Positions 55,869 through 64,000 of a stretch of 64,000 bases of DNA are shown in pieces. A program made the position numbers and the translations under genes. The stretch's first letter is position 1. The number at the start of each line of letters is the position of its first letter. Under the pieces are notes generated by a model, which saw only the letters and a list, made by a program, of their open reading frames with translations, was not told where the DNA came from and did not search any database. Where the stretch lies: the NCBI RefSeq assembly GCF_003815715.1, contig NZ_CP033922.1:2076001-2140000 (forward strand), given 5' to 3'. The DNA comes from Chryseobacterium sp. G0162 (lineage in GTDB: Bacteria; Bacteroidota; Bacteroidia; Flavobacteriales; Weeksellaceae).

Positions 55869-56981
55869 CTACTCCAAGTTAAGATTTTGACTTTTTAAGA
55901 ACTCTCTGGGAGAACAATTCATATATTTTTTAAAATTCCGGTTAAATGAGGTCTTGGAATTGAAACCACTTTCAAAGGCTAATGATAAAATCGTGTATTT
56001 TTGATTTTCAGGAAGGCTTGCTATTCTTTTAAACTCCTCAACCCGGTGACGGTTGATATAATCATAAAAATTCTTATTTTCTACAGAGTTAATGGTCTGA
56101 GATAATATATTTGGATGAATATCCAGCAATTCCGCAACATGATTTAGGTTAAGCTCTGAATCCTTATACAGTTTTTCATGAGCCATCCGTTCTACCAGTT
56201 TTTCATAAACAGTTCTTATAACTTCATCTCCGGGAGAATTTTTCTGGTATTTTACAAATTCATTTTCAGCTTTTGTTTCAGCCTCAATACCAACTGTAAC
56301 TGGTAAATCTAAAATACCAACCCGACTGATCCCAAAGTAAGCAGCAACCAAAATAAACAAAACAACCATTGAAAAAATAAGGATATCATTTCTCATGATA
56401 ACAGCAATCCATATCAATGCAATTCCTGTGATCAGATAATATGACCAGTTCAGATTAATTTTTTCAGTATTAGAATACTGATCAGAAATTTTCCGTTTGT
56501 ATTTTTTAATAGCAAAGAGGCACAGACTTACATACAAAACTCCTGAAACATTCATTAAAACTTTGATTACGTCACTCAATACCTCATACCCCCTCCCTTT
56601 ATTCTGATAAACGACCATTCTATTTTGAGGAGATAACATGAGAAATTGAAACAATATCATATAGATCATCAGAACAGGAATCCAATTCAACAGCCAGTCC
56701 TTTTTACCTGGATTTCCACCCGTTACAGATAAAATATACAAATACAACATTGGCCCATGCATAAAGGGGAAAAGCAGTTCGTATCCGATGAGATAAGGAT
56801 ATTTCAAGTATCCATCTGAACGCAGTAATACAAAAAAAATGAGATGGACCCCGATAATCAAAAACCACATTGCTAAAAGAAAATCTTGTGTTTTCTTTTC
56901 CCGTTTTCCCAAAATCAGAAAAGATGAAAAAAAGGCAATAAAAATTCCTGCCCAATACAATATTCCCAAATCAAAATCCAC
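55869..56981 (-). CDS. AraC-family regulator with N-terminal membrane domain
   Basis: The 370-residue protein has about six or seven hydrophobic segments over residues 1-215. A cytoplasmic linker and a C-terminal AraC-type DNA-binding domain (LNHVAELLDIHPNILSQTI, ILSLAFESGFNSKTSFNRNF, CSPREFLKS) follow. Such membrane-bound AraC proteins are common in Bacteroidetes. The signal and targets are unknown. The gap to the DUF2306 gene is about 100 bases, so co-transcription is possible. Confidence 0.9.
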   Translation of the reverse strand: MDFDLGILYWAGIFIAFFSSFLILGKREKKTQDFLLAMWFLIIGVHLIFFVLLRSDGYLKYPYLIGYELLFPFMHGPMLYLYILSVTGGNPGKKDWLLNWIPVLMIYMILFQFLMLSPQNRMVVYQNKGRGYEVLSDVIKVLMNVSGVLYVSLCLFAIKKYKRKISDQYSNTEKINLNWSYYLITGIALIWIAVIMRNDILIFSMVVLFILVAAYFGISRVGILDLPVTVGIEAETKAENEFVKYQKNSPGDEVIRTVYEKLVERMAHEKLYKDSELNLNHVAELLDIHPNILSQTINSVENKNFYDYINRHRVEEFKRIASLPENQKYTILSLAFESGFNSKTSFNRNFKKYMNCSPREFLKSQNLNLE

Positions 56982-57373
56982 TATTGAAACTTTAGGGTTA
57001 AAATCACGATGTTAATTTATTCATTTTTCTACAGTAAGTATCCATTTTTTTAACAAAATAATCCCCAATTCCTTAAGATGACCTTATAATTTAAAAAAAT
57101 TTTAATCTTTAATTCTTAAATTATAATTTTTACTTCGTAATTTTATCTTAGTTTTTTAAACGTTTGGATTATTGAGAAGACCTTATTCACGCTAAGGCAA
57201 AGTATACCGGAATATTAGACATGATTTTAAGCATATTTTAATATTAAACTTTGTTAAAAGTGAATAGTTCTTCAGCAAAAAGTATATTTTTGCATAATTA
57301 TTGATTCAGTCTATTGAATTCGAAAATAATTTAAACGAAATAAATAATTATAAACCTTTTAAAATTTAAAATT
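56982..57373. other. Divergent intergenic region before the carbonic-anhydrase module
   Basis: No gene is seen. It is AT-rich and carries the -7 element at 57285-57292 for the plus-strand unit. A clear promoter for the AraC gene on the minus strand was not found. Confidence 0.4.
57285..57292 (+). promoter_or_regulatory. -7 promoter element for the carbonic-anhydrase module
   Basis: TATTTTTG matches TAnnTTTG exactly. A start near 57299 would give a leader of about 75 bases. The -33 position is TTC rather than TTG. Confidence 0.5.
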
Positions 57374-58042
57374 ATGTCACAATCGTACGAGGTTATTTTT
57401 GAGAACAATAAGAAATGGGTAGAATCTAAAGTTTCGGCAGATCCAAATTTCTTCCATGAGCTGGCAAAAACTCAACACCCGGACTATCTTTATATAGGAT
57501 GTTCAGACAGTAGAGCAACAGCAGAAGAATTGATGGGTGCAAAACCCGGAGAAGTTTTTGTTCACAGAAACATCGCAAATATTGTGAATACTTTGGATAT
57601 GAGTTCCACAGCAGTTATTCAATATGCTGTAGAACATCTTAAAGTAAAACATATTATCGTATGTGGACATTACAATTGTGGTGGTGTAAAAGCAGCGATG
57701 ACTCCTCAGGATTTAGGATTATTGAATCCTTGGTTGAGAAATATCAGAGATGTTTACAGATTGCACCAGACAGAACTTGATTCTATCGAAGATGAAGATA
57801 AGCGTTATGACAGACTGGTTGAACTGAATGTTCAGGAGCAATGCATTAACGTAATAAAAATGGCCTGCGTACAGGAAAGATATATTTTAGAAGAATATCC
57901 TATTGTACATGGCTGGGTATTTGACCTTAGAACAGGTAAAATTATTGATCTTGAAATTGATTTTGAGAAAATCTTAAAAGACATCCAAAAGATCTACAAC
58001 CTTACCGGTTCGGATTGGGTAATGAGCAGAAAAACTAAATAG
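57374..58042 (+). CDS. can: Beta-carbonic anhydrase (first copy)
   Basis: The 222-residue protein has the zinc ligands and dyad of the beta class: Cys43 and Asp45 in GCSDSRATAEE, and His99 and Cys102 in GHYNCGG. It interconverts CO2 and bicarbonate. No signal peptide is seen, so it is cytoplasmic. It is followed at 22 bases by a small exported protein and then by a SulP transporter and a second, distinct carbonic anhydrase. Confidence 0.95.
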   Translation: MSQSYEVIFENNKKWVESKVSADPNFFHELAKTQHPDYLYIGCSDSRATAEELMGAKPGEVFVHRNIANIVNTLDMSSTAVIQYAVEHLKVKHIIVCGHYNCGGVKAAMTPQDLGLLNPWLRNIRDVYRLHQTELDSIEDEDKRYDRLVELNVQEQCINVIKMACVQERYILEEYPIVHGWVFDLRTGKIIDLEIDFEKILKDIQKIYNLTGSDWVMSRKTK

Positions 58043-58064
58043 TTTTTCTAAAAAAGAATGTGAA

Positions 58065-58364
58065 ATGAAATTCTGGAGTATTATTGTATTAACGTTTTTT
58101 CTGAATTTTACAGCGCTGCCAAGCATTGCTGCGGTGGCAGGCTGGGATATTCTGAGAACAAATATAATAGTAAATGAAGAAGAACCTCATTCTCACCCAT
58201 CCTCTTTTATTGTTTACGAAAAGACACTTCCAAAACCTTTAGATGTTTTCGACTATCTGAAGTTTTCTGAGCCTGCACCTCAGTCTATGTCTTTTGTACT
58301 GATAGATGATTCCTTTCATTTATCTCCTTTACTTAGTATATTTTCTCCGCCTCCGGAAGCTTAA
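58065..58364 (+). CDS. Small exported protein of unknown function
   Basis: The 99-residue protein starts with a probable signal peptide (MKFWSIIVLTFFLNFTALPS). The rest is Pro- and Ser-rich with a His pair (PHSHPSS) and ends in FSPPPEA. I do not recognise the family. Small periplasmic proteins with a similar SPPP tail are seen in front of transporter genes in Bacteroidetes, which fits its place before the SulP gene. It could bind a metal or be a transporter accessory; neither is shown. Confidence 0.6.
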   Translation: MKFWSIIVLTFFLNFTALPSIAAVAGWDILRTNIIVNEEEPHSHPSSFIVYEKTLPKPLDVFDYLKFSEPAPQSMSFVLIDDSFHLSPLLSIFSPPPEA

Positions 58365-58513
58365 TTTTAAAGTAGTAGTTAGATTTTTTTATAGTTATTC
58401 ATGCCTTTTAAGGTAATGAATAAGCTGTTTATACTTTTAAAATTAATTTTCCAATCTTTTATAATTGATTATTTAATAATAAATCAATCGGTTATAATAT
58501 TTTCAAAAATATC

Positions 58514-60106
58514 ATGAAAAAAACATCATTATTAGGAGGAATCAAGGAGAATTTCCCTTCCGGACTCGTTGTATTCTTAGTAGCACTTCCATTGTGCTTA
58601 GGGATCGCTTTAGCATCTGGAGCACCACCATTATCCGGGGTTATTGCCGGAATTGTAGGTGGCCTTGTTGTAGGATTTCTTAGTAATTCAAATATATCGG
58701 TTTCAGGACCTGCCGCAGGTCTTACGGCTATTGTACTTACTGCAATTACTGACCTTGGAGCATTTGAACTCTTCTTATGTGCCGGGATTATTGCAGGTCT
58801 GATTCAATTGGTCTTAGGCTTTGTAAGAGCGGGTAGTATTTCCAATTATTTTCCCAATAACGTTATTGAAGGAATGCTTGCAGCTATCGGTATCATTATT
58901 ATTTTAAAACAAATTCCTCATGCACTGGGGTTTGATAAAGATTATGAAGGAAATCAGTCACTATTCAGCAATGGTCTGAATTTTAATTATTTTACAGAAC
59001 TATTCGGGGCTATTCACCTTGGAGCCATTATGGTAACGGCTGTATCTGTAGGGATACTTATTGCCTGGGATAAATTTCCTGCTCTTAAAAGAATGAAAAT
59101 GCTTCCCGGAGCATTGGTTGCCGTAGTGGCCGGAATATTGTTAAATGAACTATTCAAACTATCAGGAAGTACATTGGCTATTGGTACAGAACATTTAGTA
59201 TCCTTACCTGTTCCGCAATCATTGGATGATTTTAAGAATCTGATTACCCTACCGGATTTCGGAGGCTTTACCAATCCTAAAGTGTGGATCGTAGGAGCAA
59301 CTATTGCTATTGTAGCTTCTATTGAAACATTACTTTGTATTGAAGCTTCTGACAGATTAGACAAGCAAAGAAGAATTACAGATACCAACCTTGAGCTTAA
59401 AGCACAGGGAATAGGAAACCTGATAAGCTCGTTTATTGGAGGGCTTCCTATGACATCTGTAGTAGTAAGAAGTTCTGCGAATGCCAGCGCCGGAGCAACG
59501 TCTAAGGCATCAGCAATGATCCACGGTGTCCTTTTGTTGGTTTGTGTATTAACCATTCCATTCATTCTGAACCTGATCCCGCTGGCAACCCTTGCTGCTG
59601 TATTGATCCTTGTAGGATATAAACTGGCAAAACCTGCTACTTTTAAACATTTCTGGCATCTTGGAAAATTCCAGTTTGTACCATTTGTAGCAACGGTAGT
59701 TGCTGTTGTAGCCACTGACCTGCTAAAAGGTGTCGGAATTGGTCTTGCCATCTCTGTATTCTATATTCTTCAGGGAAATATGAAAAGAGCTTATTATCTG
59801 AGCAGAGAAAAGCTGGATGATGCAGATGGAATTAAAATAAAGCTGGCTGAAGAAGTTTCATTCTTAAACAAAGCCGCCATTAAAAAAACACTTAAAAACA
59901 TAAAATCTAACTCTACGGTAATCATCGATGCAAGAGAAACATCATACATCACAACAGATGTACTGGAAATGATCCAGGATTTTGCCAATATCCGTGCAAA
60001 AGAAGAAGATATCAATGTAGAACTTTTAGGCTTTAAAACATCATACAAAGATTATGAAAGAAGCGAAGATTCTCACATCCTGATTACGCACAAAAGAGCA
60101 ATGTAA
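58514..60106 (+). CDS. SulP-family anion transporter
   Basis: The 530-residue protein has the SulP core: ENFPSGLVVFLVALPLCLGI, ISVSGPAAGLTAIVL, a repeat of about ten to twelve membrane helices, and a C-terminal STAS-like region from about 445 (STVIIDARETSYITTDVLEM). SulP proteins carry sulfate, bicarbonate or other anions. Flanking by two carbonic anhydrases argues for bicarbonate. The 149-base gap upstream shows no clear promoter. Confidence 0.93.
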   Translation: MKKTSLLGGIKENFPSGLVVFLVALPLCLGIALASGAPPLSGVIAGIVGGLVVGFLSNSNISVSGPAAGLTAIVLTAITDLGAFELFLCAGIIAGLIQLVLGFVRAGSISNYFPNNVIEGMLAAIGIIIILKQIPHALGFDKDYEGNQSLFSNGLNFNYFTELFGAIHLGAIMVTAVSVGILIAWDKFPALKRMKMLPGALVAVVAGILLNELFKLSGSTLAIGTEHLVSLPVPQSLDDFKNLITLPDFGGFTNPKVWIVGATIAIVASIETLLCIEASDRLDKQRRITDTNLELKAQGIGNLISSFIGGLPMTSVVVRSSANASAGATSKASAMIHGVLLLVCVLTIPFILNLIPLATLAAVLILVGYKLAKPATFKHFWHLGKFQFVPFVATVVAVVATDLLKGVGIGLAISVFYILQGNMKRAYYLSREKLDDADGIKIKLAEEVSFLNKAAIKKTLKNIKSNSTVIIDARETSYITTDVLEMIQDFANIRAKEEDINVELLGFKTSYKDYERSEDSHILITHKRAM

Positions 60107-60161
60107 GCTCACTTCAATTATTTTATTTTAAATTTAACAATTCAACAAACAACTAAATTAT

Positions 60162-60797
60162 ATGAAAGCACATACATACGAAACTCAATCTACCATTACT
60201 CCTGAAAAAGCATTAGAGTTTTTAAAGGAAGGAAACCAAAGATTCGTTAATAACCTTAAAGCTAACAGAGACCTTCTTGAGCAGGTAAACGCAACCCGTG
60301 AAGGACAATGGCCTTTTGCAGTCGTTTTAAGCTGTATAGACAGCCGTACTTCTGCAGAGTTAATTTTTGATCAGGGATTGGGAGATGTTTTCAGTATCAG
60401 AATTGCCGGTAATTTTGTAAACCAGGACATTCTTGGTTCCATGGAATTTGGCTGTAACGTGGCAGGTTCTAAACTGATTGTAGTTTTAGGACACACTAAA
60501 TGCGGAGCTTTGAAAGGAGGTCTTGATGCAGCACAAATTGAAGGAATGGGAATGGACAACCTGAACCACCTTATCAATCATTTCAATCCAATTATCAATG
60601 AAGTGATTGAAGAAAATGAAGAACGTTCGTCAAAAAACAGTTCTCTTTTAGAAAGACTTAATCACCAGAATGTAAAAAGTGCAATCCAAGACATTCGTAA
60701 ACAAAGCGCAACGCTTAAAAGACTTGAAGAAGAAGGTAAAATCAAAATCGTTGGAGCGAACTACGATGTTGAAACGGGAGCAGTAAACTGGTTATAA
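60162..60797 (+). CDS. Beta-carbonic anhydrase (second copy)
   Basis: The 211-residue protein has Cys58 and Asp60 in SCIDSRTSAEL, and His111 and Cys114 in GHTKCGALKG. It belongs to a different beta subgroup from the first copy, with an N-terminal helix (TPEKALEFLKEGNQRFV). It follows the SulP gene by 55 bases and may be on the same transcript. It is followed by a strong bidirectional terminator. Confidence 0.95.
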   Translation: MKAHTYETQSTITPEKALEFLKEGNQRFVNNLKANRDLLEQVNATREGQWPFAVVLSCIDSRTSAELIFDQGLGDVFSIRIAGNFVNQDILGSMEFGCNVAGSKLIVVLGHTKCGALKGGLDAAQIEGMGMDNLNHLINHFNPIINEVIEENEERSSKNSSLLERLNHQNVKSAIQDIRKQSATLKRLEEEGKIKIVGANYDVETGAVNWL

Positions 60798-60889
60798 AAA
60801 TAATCAAGAGATCCTATTTAGCTACTTACTAAAAAGTATATAACATAGCTCAGATAAATTGATTGGAAATTAATTTAAAAGTAAAACAG

Positions 60890-60915
60890 AAGGCCATCGG
60901 AAATCCGATGGCCTT
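60890..60915. terminator. Bidirectional terminator between carbonic anhydrase and pth
   Basis: AAGGCCATCGG and CCGATGGCCTT form a perfect 11-bp stem with a 4-base loop. It lies between convergent genes, and A/T-rich tails on both sides allow it to serve both strands. Confidence 0.85.
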
Positions 60916-60951
60916 TATTTATTATTATAAAACTGAAGCAAAAATGGCGAA

Positions 60952-61515
60952 TTACTTTCCGTTAAATCCCGACATCGTATTGTTGATTCCTGCAAAAACA
61001 AAAGAAAGACTAGCTTTTGAAAAAGTATCTATTCTTTCAGCTAGTTTTTCAGTTTCCTCTTCATTCCATGTTCCTAATACATAATCAACCTGACGTCCTG
61101 CAGAAAAATCTGCCGAAATTCCAAAACGAAGCCTTGCATAATTCTGAGTCTGTAATACTTCATTAATATTTTTAAGCCCATTGTGACCCGCATCAGAGCC
61201 CTTACCTTTCATTCTCAGGGTTCCGAAAGGGAGAGCCAGATCATCTGTTACAATCAGTACATTTTCCAAAGGGATGTTTTCTTTCTGCATCCAGTATCTC
61301 ACAGCATTACCTGATAAATTCATATAGGTATCCGGTTTAAGAACAAAAACTTTTCTGCCCTTATACTTTCCTTCCGCCATCCAGCCAAAATTAGCCGTAT
61401 TAAATGGTACTTCAAGTTTTTCAGCTATTTTTTCAGCGACTTTAAAGCCTATATTGTGTCGTGTATTTTCATATTCTGAGCCTTTGTTACCAAGCCCAAC
61501 GATTAAATATTTCAT
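60952..61515 (-). CDS. pth: Peptidyl-tRNA hydrolase
   Basis: The 187-residue protein has the family start YLIVGLGN followed by [10 protein letters not shown] with catalytic His20, [10 protein letters not shown], and [13 protein letters not shown]. It frees tRNA from stalled peptidyl-tRNA. The usual GLGNPG motif reads GLGNKG here, a single change next to the active site. It has its own promoter. Confidence 0.96.
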   Translation of the reverse strand: MKYLIVGLGNKGSEYENTRHNIGFKVAEKIAEKLEVPFNTANFGWMAEGKYKGRKVFVLKPDTYMNLSGNAVRYWMQKENIPLENVLIVTDDLALPFGTLRMKGKGSDAGHNGLKNINEVLQTQNYARLRFGISADFSAGRQVDYVLGTWNEEETEKLAERIDTFSKASLSFVFAGINNTMSGFNGK

Positions 61516-61528
61516 CAGAAATTTTTTG

Positions 61529-61560
61529 CAAAATTAAGGGATAAAAAATAAAAAACTCAA
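61529..61560 (-). promoter_or_regulatory. Promoter of pth
   Basis: On the minus strand TTG (61560-61558), a 21-base spacer and TAATTTTG (61536-61529) match the Bacteroidetes consensus. Transcription would start only about 7 bases before the ATG at 61515, so the mRNA would be nearly leaderless. Confidence 0.5.
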
Positions 61561-61579
61561 CCTTAGGAAGATTGAGTTT
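61553..61579 (-). terminator. Terminator of the lipoprotein gene
   Basis: AAACTCAA and TTGAGTTT form an 8-bp stem, extended by CTT and AAG across one mismatch. On the minus strand a T-rich tail follows. It lies 22 bases past the lipoprotein stop and overlaps the pth promoter. Confidence 0.75.
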
Positions 61580-61600
61580 AAATATTGTTGAAAAACTATT

Positions 61601-62542
61601 CTATTGTGGTTTATAAATATAGTTTATACCATATCCTTTTGTCATGTAAGTCTGTATATCATATACATAGTTTGTGCTCATTACAATAGGAACTGGAATA
61701 GGCACTGTAATGTCTGTTACAGACCATCTCTTAGGGTTATTCGGAGACAAAATCAAACTCTCTTTAATACTGCTTTTAGTTGCTAACAGTCTTGAAATTT
61801 TATAGACCTGTGGCAATAAACTGAATGGACTGATCTGCTGATCGTAAGCATAATATTCAAAGCTATATTTCTCAGTAGGTGCACCAAATACATTCGGATT
61901 ATTTGAAGTCACCGGCCCTGACACCTGAAGTACTTTAGATACATTATCTCCCACATAAGTAAATTCTGATTTTGTATAATCTGTATACTTAATTGGACCA
62001 CCGATAACCTCTTCTCCTTTTACGGTAGTGATAGTCTCTAATTTTGAACTAGCTGCATTATACGTTAACGTATGAATGTATTTTTCTGAAGCGAATAACG
62101 TCTGAGGTCCTGGTTTAGTGGAAGGAGGAACCGGCGGAGGTCTTCTGAAAACAGAACGGGTTTCAGAAATCGACTGCAGTTGGCTGTTGTTTCCGTAATT
62201 AAACTGTCTACTATAAGATATACTGTCTTTATCTAGTTTTCCGTTTCCATCAAGATCAAGAAAACCTCTAAAATTGATCTGGCTGATTCTCTCACCACTG
62301 TACATAATATCGGTAATCGAAGCACTGTCTGTAATTACTCTGTTTACAAGCAATCCGCTGTACTGATATTCTGCCAGAGTATCTTTAGCTGTAACTTCTC
62401 TATATAATGCTCTTGGGCCACTCAGTCCTCCTGTATTATTCAAATCCAAAAGAGGATTCCCGTCTTCATCCAATAAATCTTTGCAGGAATGGATTGAAGA
62501 AAAGCCTGCAATTAATAAGATAAAATAGAAAATTTGTTTCAT
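61601..62542 (-). CDS. Lipoprotein of unknown function
   Basis: The 313-residue protein has a lipoprotein signal with a cysteine at residue 20 (GFSSIHSC). It includes a calcium-loop-like segment DLDGNGKLD, and otherwise resembles Bacteroidetes cell-surface proteins made of beta strands. I do not recognise a named family. It has its own -7 element and terminator, so it is probably a single-gene unit. Confidence 0.75.
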   Translation of the reverse strand: MKQIFYFILLIAGFSSIHSCKDLLDEDGNPLLDLNNTGGLSGPRALYREVTAKDTLAEYQYSGLLVNRVITDSASITDIMYSGERISQINFRGFLDLDGNGKLDKDSISYSRQFNYGNNSQLQSISETRSVFRRPPPVPPSTKPGPQTLFASEKYIHTLTYNAASSKLETITTVKGEEVIGGPIKYTDYTKSEFTYVGDNVSKVLQVSGPVTSNNPNVFGAPTEKYSFEYYAYDQQISPFSLLPQVYKISRLLATKSSIKESLILSPNNPKRWSVTDITVPIPVPIVMSTNYVYDIQTYMTKGYGINYIYKPQ

Positions 62543-62567
62543 TTCCTGGTAATTGATTATTTTTTCA

Positions 62568-62575
62568 CAAATATA
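62568..62575 (-). promoter_or_regulatory. -7 promoter element for the lipoprotein gene
   Basis: The minus strand reads TATATTTG, a perfect TAnnTTTG element, 25 bases before the ATG at 62542. No TTG was found at the -33 position. Confidence 0.45.
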
Positions 62576-62883
62576 ATTTTTTTTTGCATAAAAATTATAT
62601 GATTATTTATATTCTGATAAGATTAGCAATAATTATTCACCTATAATTGTGGATAGGTAAACATCAGATTTTGAGGCCTGTTATCGCAAATTGATTTGGG
62701 TTTTGATGTCTCCCTACTGTATGAAGTGAAGCCAGTACCTCGAAAGGAGTAATACAAGCAAACACATTAAGAAAATAGTTTTTTACCATATATTTTTAAT
62801 TTGTTCAAATATAATTCAATTTTACACAACACAGGCTATCAAAACCAATAAATTCATAAAGAATAAAGCCAATAAATAAAAAA

Positions 62884-62910
62884 AATCTAAAAACATAACG
62901 CTTTTAGATT
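62884..62910 (-). terminator. Terminator of the secreted protein pair
   Basis: AATCTAAAA and TTTTAGATT form a 9-bp stem with a 9-base loop. On the minus strand it is followed by a long T-rich tail. It lies 25 bases past the stop of the 62936 gene. Confidence 0.75.
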
Positions 62911-62935
62911 CTTATTTATTATATAAATTTGAAAA

Positions 62936-63676
62936 TTAATATGGCTGCAATACAGATGTTGTTAAAACAGATTGTGCCATGTCAGCCTTAAGGGCTCCTG
63001 TATCCACCGCTGCTCCTACTCCAAGTGCATTACCATTCAACGTCCTGTTTATACAGGCTACTTTAACTGAATATTTATTTTTTTGGGCAAGATTCTCAAG
63101 TGTTGCATTAAGATTGAAGATCTTATAAGCTCCACTATCTCCCTGCAATACATCAGCTCTCACGGCTTTAAGTTTATTATCTACAAAAACACCGCAGGCA
63201 AAACCAGCAGATGATGTACCATTGTTTGCCTTTTGGGCAGTGGTTTGAAATGAAAATGTTACTTTATTGATAGCACTTGTTACAGAAAAAGTATCCACTG
63301 CCTGAGGGATTACAATCCAGCTGCTTGTCAAATCATCATTTTCATTATAAGGTACTGGATTTCCATTACTATTAAATGTAACTCCTGTTTGATCTGCAAC
63401 CGTATTAATAGAAAACAGAGACATACTTCCCTGCCCATCAGCTATTTTAATACTTTTCCAGTCATTGGCAGTCATTGTCGAATTATTATGAAAGATGTCT
63501 CCATTATTACCCGAAGATCCTTTCAGTGCATCTGTACCATTAGTTCTTAGCTCCTTTCTTATATTGAGATCTCCATTTATATCTAACTTATTAACAGGAT
63601 TTGGAGTGTTAATACCGACTTGAGCTTCAATAAGCCCAATAATTAATAAAAATTGAACAAAAAATATTTTTTTCAT
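62936..63676 (-). CDS. Secreted protein of unknown function (paralogue of the next gene upstream)
   Basis: The 246-residue protein has a signal peptide (MKKIFFVQFLLIIGLIEAQ) followed by VGINTPNPVNKLDINGDL, a start common among Flavobacteria surface proteins with coiled or fibre-like regions. Its C-terminal half (FACGVFVDNKLKAVRADVL) matches the neighbouring gene product. Function is unknown. It follows that gene by 8 bases. Confidence 0.7.
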   Translation of the reverse strand: MKKIFFVQFLLIIGLIEAQVGINTPNPVNKLDINGDLNIRKELRTNGTDALKGSSGNNGDIFHNNSTMTANDWKSIKIADGQGSMSLFSINTVADQTGVTFNSNGNPVPYNENDDLTSSWIVIPQAVDTFSVTSAINKVTFSFQTTAQKANNGTSSAGFACGVFVDNKLKAVRADVLQGDSGAYKIFNLNATLENLAQKNKYSVKVACINRTLNGNALGVGAAVDTGALKADMAQSVLTTSVLQPY

Positions 63677-63684
63677 ACTTGGTT

Positions 63685-64000
63685 TTATTTTATAATCGTG
63701 TTAAACACTTGTGGAATTTCATATACATCAACTTTCAAAGATGATTGAGCAATAAAGCTATTAAGGTTGGTACTTGTATTTGTTCCTATCGCCAGTTTTC
63801 TGTTAGGAGCATCTCCATACGATGCAATTCTCGAGCATCCTACACTCACGATATGCTCACCTTTAGAGAGGTTTGCAACCATTCCAATTTGATTATGGGT
63901 AATGAAAGTAAACTGAGCACTACTTGCCTTAAGGTTATTCTGCCTCAAACTGATCAGTTTATCATCTACAAAAATACCACAAGCATAATCTATTGATGTA
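63685..64000 (-). CDS. Secreted-protein paralogue (N-terminus cut by window)
   Basis: The frame is open from the window edge to the stop at 63685-63687, so the start lies beyond the window. The visible part (YACGIFVDDKLISLRQNNLK, then VSVGCSRIASYGDAPNRKLA) is similar to the C-terminal half of the 62936 product. The two genes form a tandem pair in one operon. Confidence 0.65.
   Translation of the reverse strand, partial: TSIDYACGIFVDDKLISLRQNNLKASSAQFTFITHNQIGMVANLSKGEHIVSVGCSRIASYGDAPNRKLAIGTNTSTNLNSFIAQSSLKVDVYEIPQVFNTIIK

Larger units (their letters stand above)
62543..62935. other. Gene-free region between the lipoprotein and the secreted protein pair
   Basis: It holds the lipoprotein promoter element and the terminator of the next unit. 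A more GC-rich block at about 62640-62765 stands out from the AT-rich flanks; on the minus strand it reads open for about 33 codons (ending near AITGLKI) without a known match. Confidence 0.35.

Noticed and set aside
58466..58490. Imperfect inverted repeat before the SulP gene
   Set aside because: It consists almost only of A and T; such palindromes arise by chance in this background.
59014..59751. 245-codon antisense frame over the SulP gene
   Set aside because: Composition is that of a reverse complement of membrane-helix codons, and the sense gene is certain.

Overview
The window looks like chromosome of a low-GC Flavobacteriia member, most likely Chryseobacterium or a close Weeksellaceae relative. 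Supporting signs are SusC/SusD proteins, bacillithiol synthesis (BshC), a Gly/Asn/Gln-rich IF-2, the near absence of Shine-Dalgarno sequences, and repeated Bacteroidetes-type promoters (TTG, about 19 bases, TAnnTTTG). The genus is an inference from gene content and style. No tRNA, rRNA, CRISPR array or intact insertion sequence was seen.

Layout. (1) 1-9482, minus strand: a LysM/periplasmic-binding fusion cut by the window edge, bshC, a putative porin, and an orphan SusD/SusC pair with its own promoter and terminator. (2) 10030-14939, minus strand: the housekeeping operon rimP-nusA-infB, with a canonical promoter and a terminator-like hairpin in its leader that may be an attenuator. (3) 15014-55159: a surface-glycan (probably LPS O-antigen) locus of about 40 kb. 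It begins with ugd-rmlB-rmlA. A dTDP-3-acetamido-sugar cassette (fdtA, fdtC and fdtB types) follows between two glycosyltransferases. Then come an ABC exporter (wzm/wzt), an FkbM methyltransferase, and a second amino-sugar cassette (DegT aminotransferase, WbqC, DegT-like protein, GNAT-GT2 fusion). After these lie many GT2 and GT4 enzymes, two paralogous polytopic membrane proteins, an AsnB amidotransferase and four tandem GT2 paralogues. O-acylation genes (MBOAT plus SGNH partner, and an acyltransferase-3 protein), a methyltransferase, a KASIII/ACP pair and two left-handed beta-helix acyltransferases complete it. (4) 55156-56981: a DUF2306 membrane protein and a membrane-anchored AraC regulator. 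(5) 57285-60915: an inorganic-carbon module with two beta-carbonic anhydrases around a SulP transporter and a small exported protein. (6) 60952-64000, minus strand: pth, a lipoprotein, and two related secreted proteins, the last cut by the window edge.

How the glycan genes could work together (inference): RmlA and RmlB supply dTDP-4-keto-6-deoxyglucose. FdtA, FdtB and FdtC turn it into a 3-acetamido-3,6-dideoxyhexose, and the second aminotransferase probably makes a 4-amino sugar that the GNAT domain acylates. Ugd supplies UDP-glucuronate, which AsnB could amidate. The glycosyltransferases build the chain, Wzm/Wzt exports it, and the acyl- and methyltransferases decorate it.

The most unexpected feature is a decayed second copy of the ugd-rmlB junction at 22647-23015, followed by a degraded copy of the rmlA terminator. 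It lies just upstream of wzm, so the fdt cassette sits between a live and a dead copy of the same module. This points to past cassette exchange or duplication. Other items worth attention are the GNAT-GT2 fusion, the two unrecognised membrane proteins, the tandem GT2 array, the KASIII/ACP pair and the carbonic-anhydrase/SulP module.
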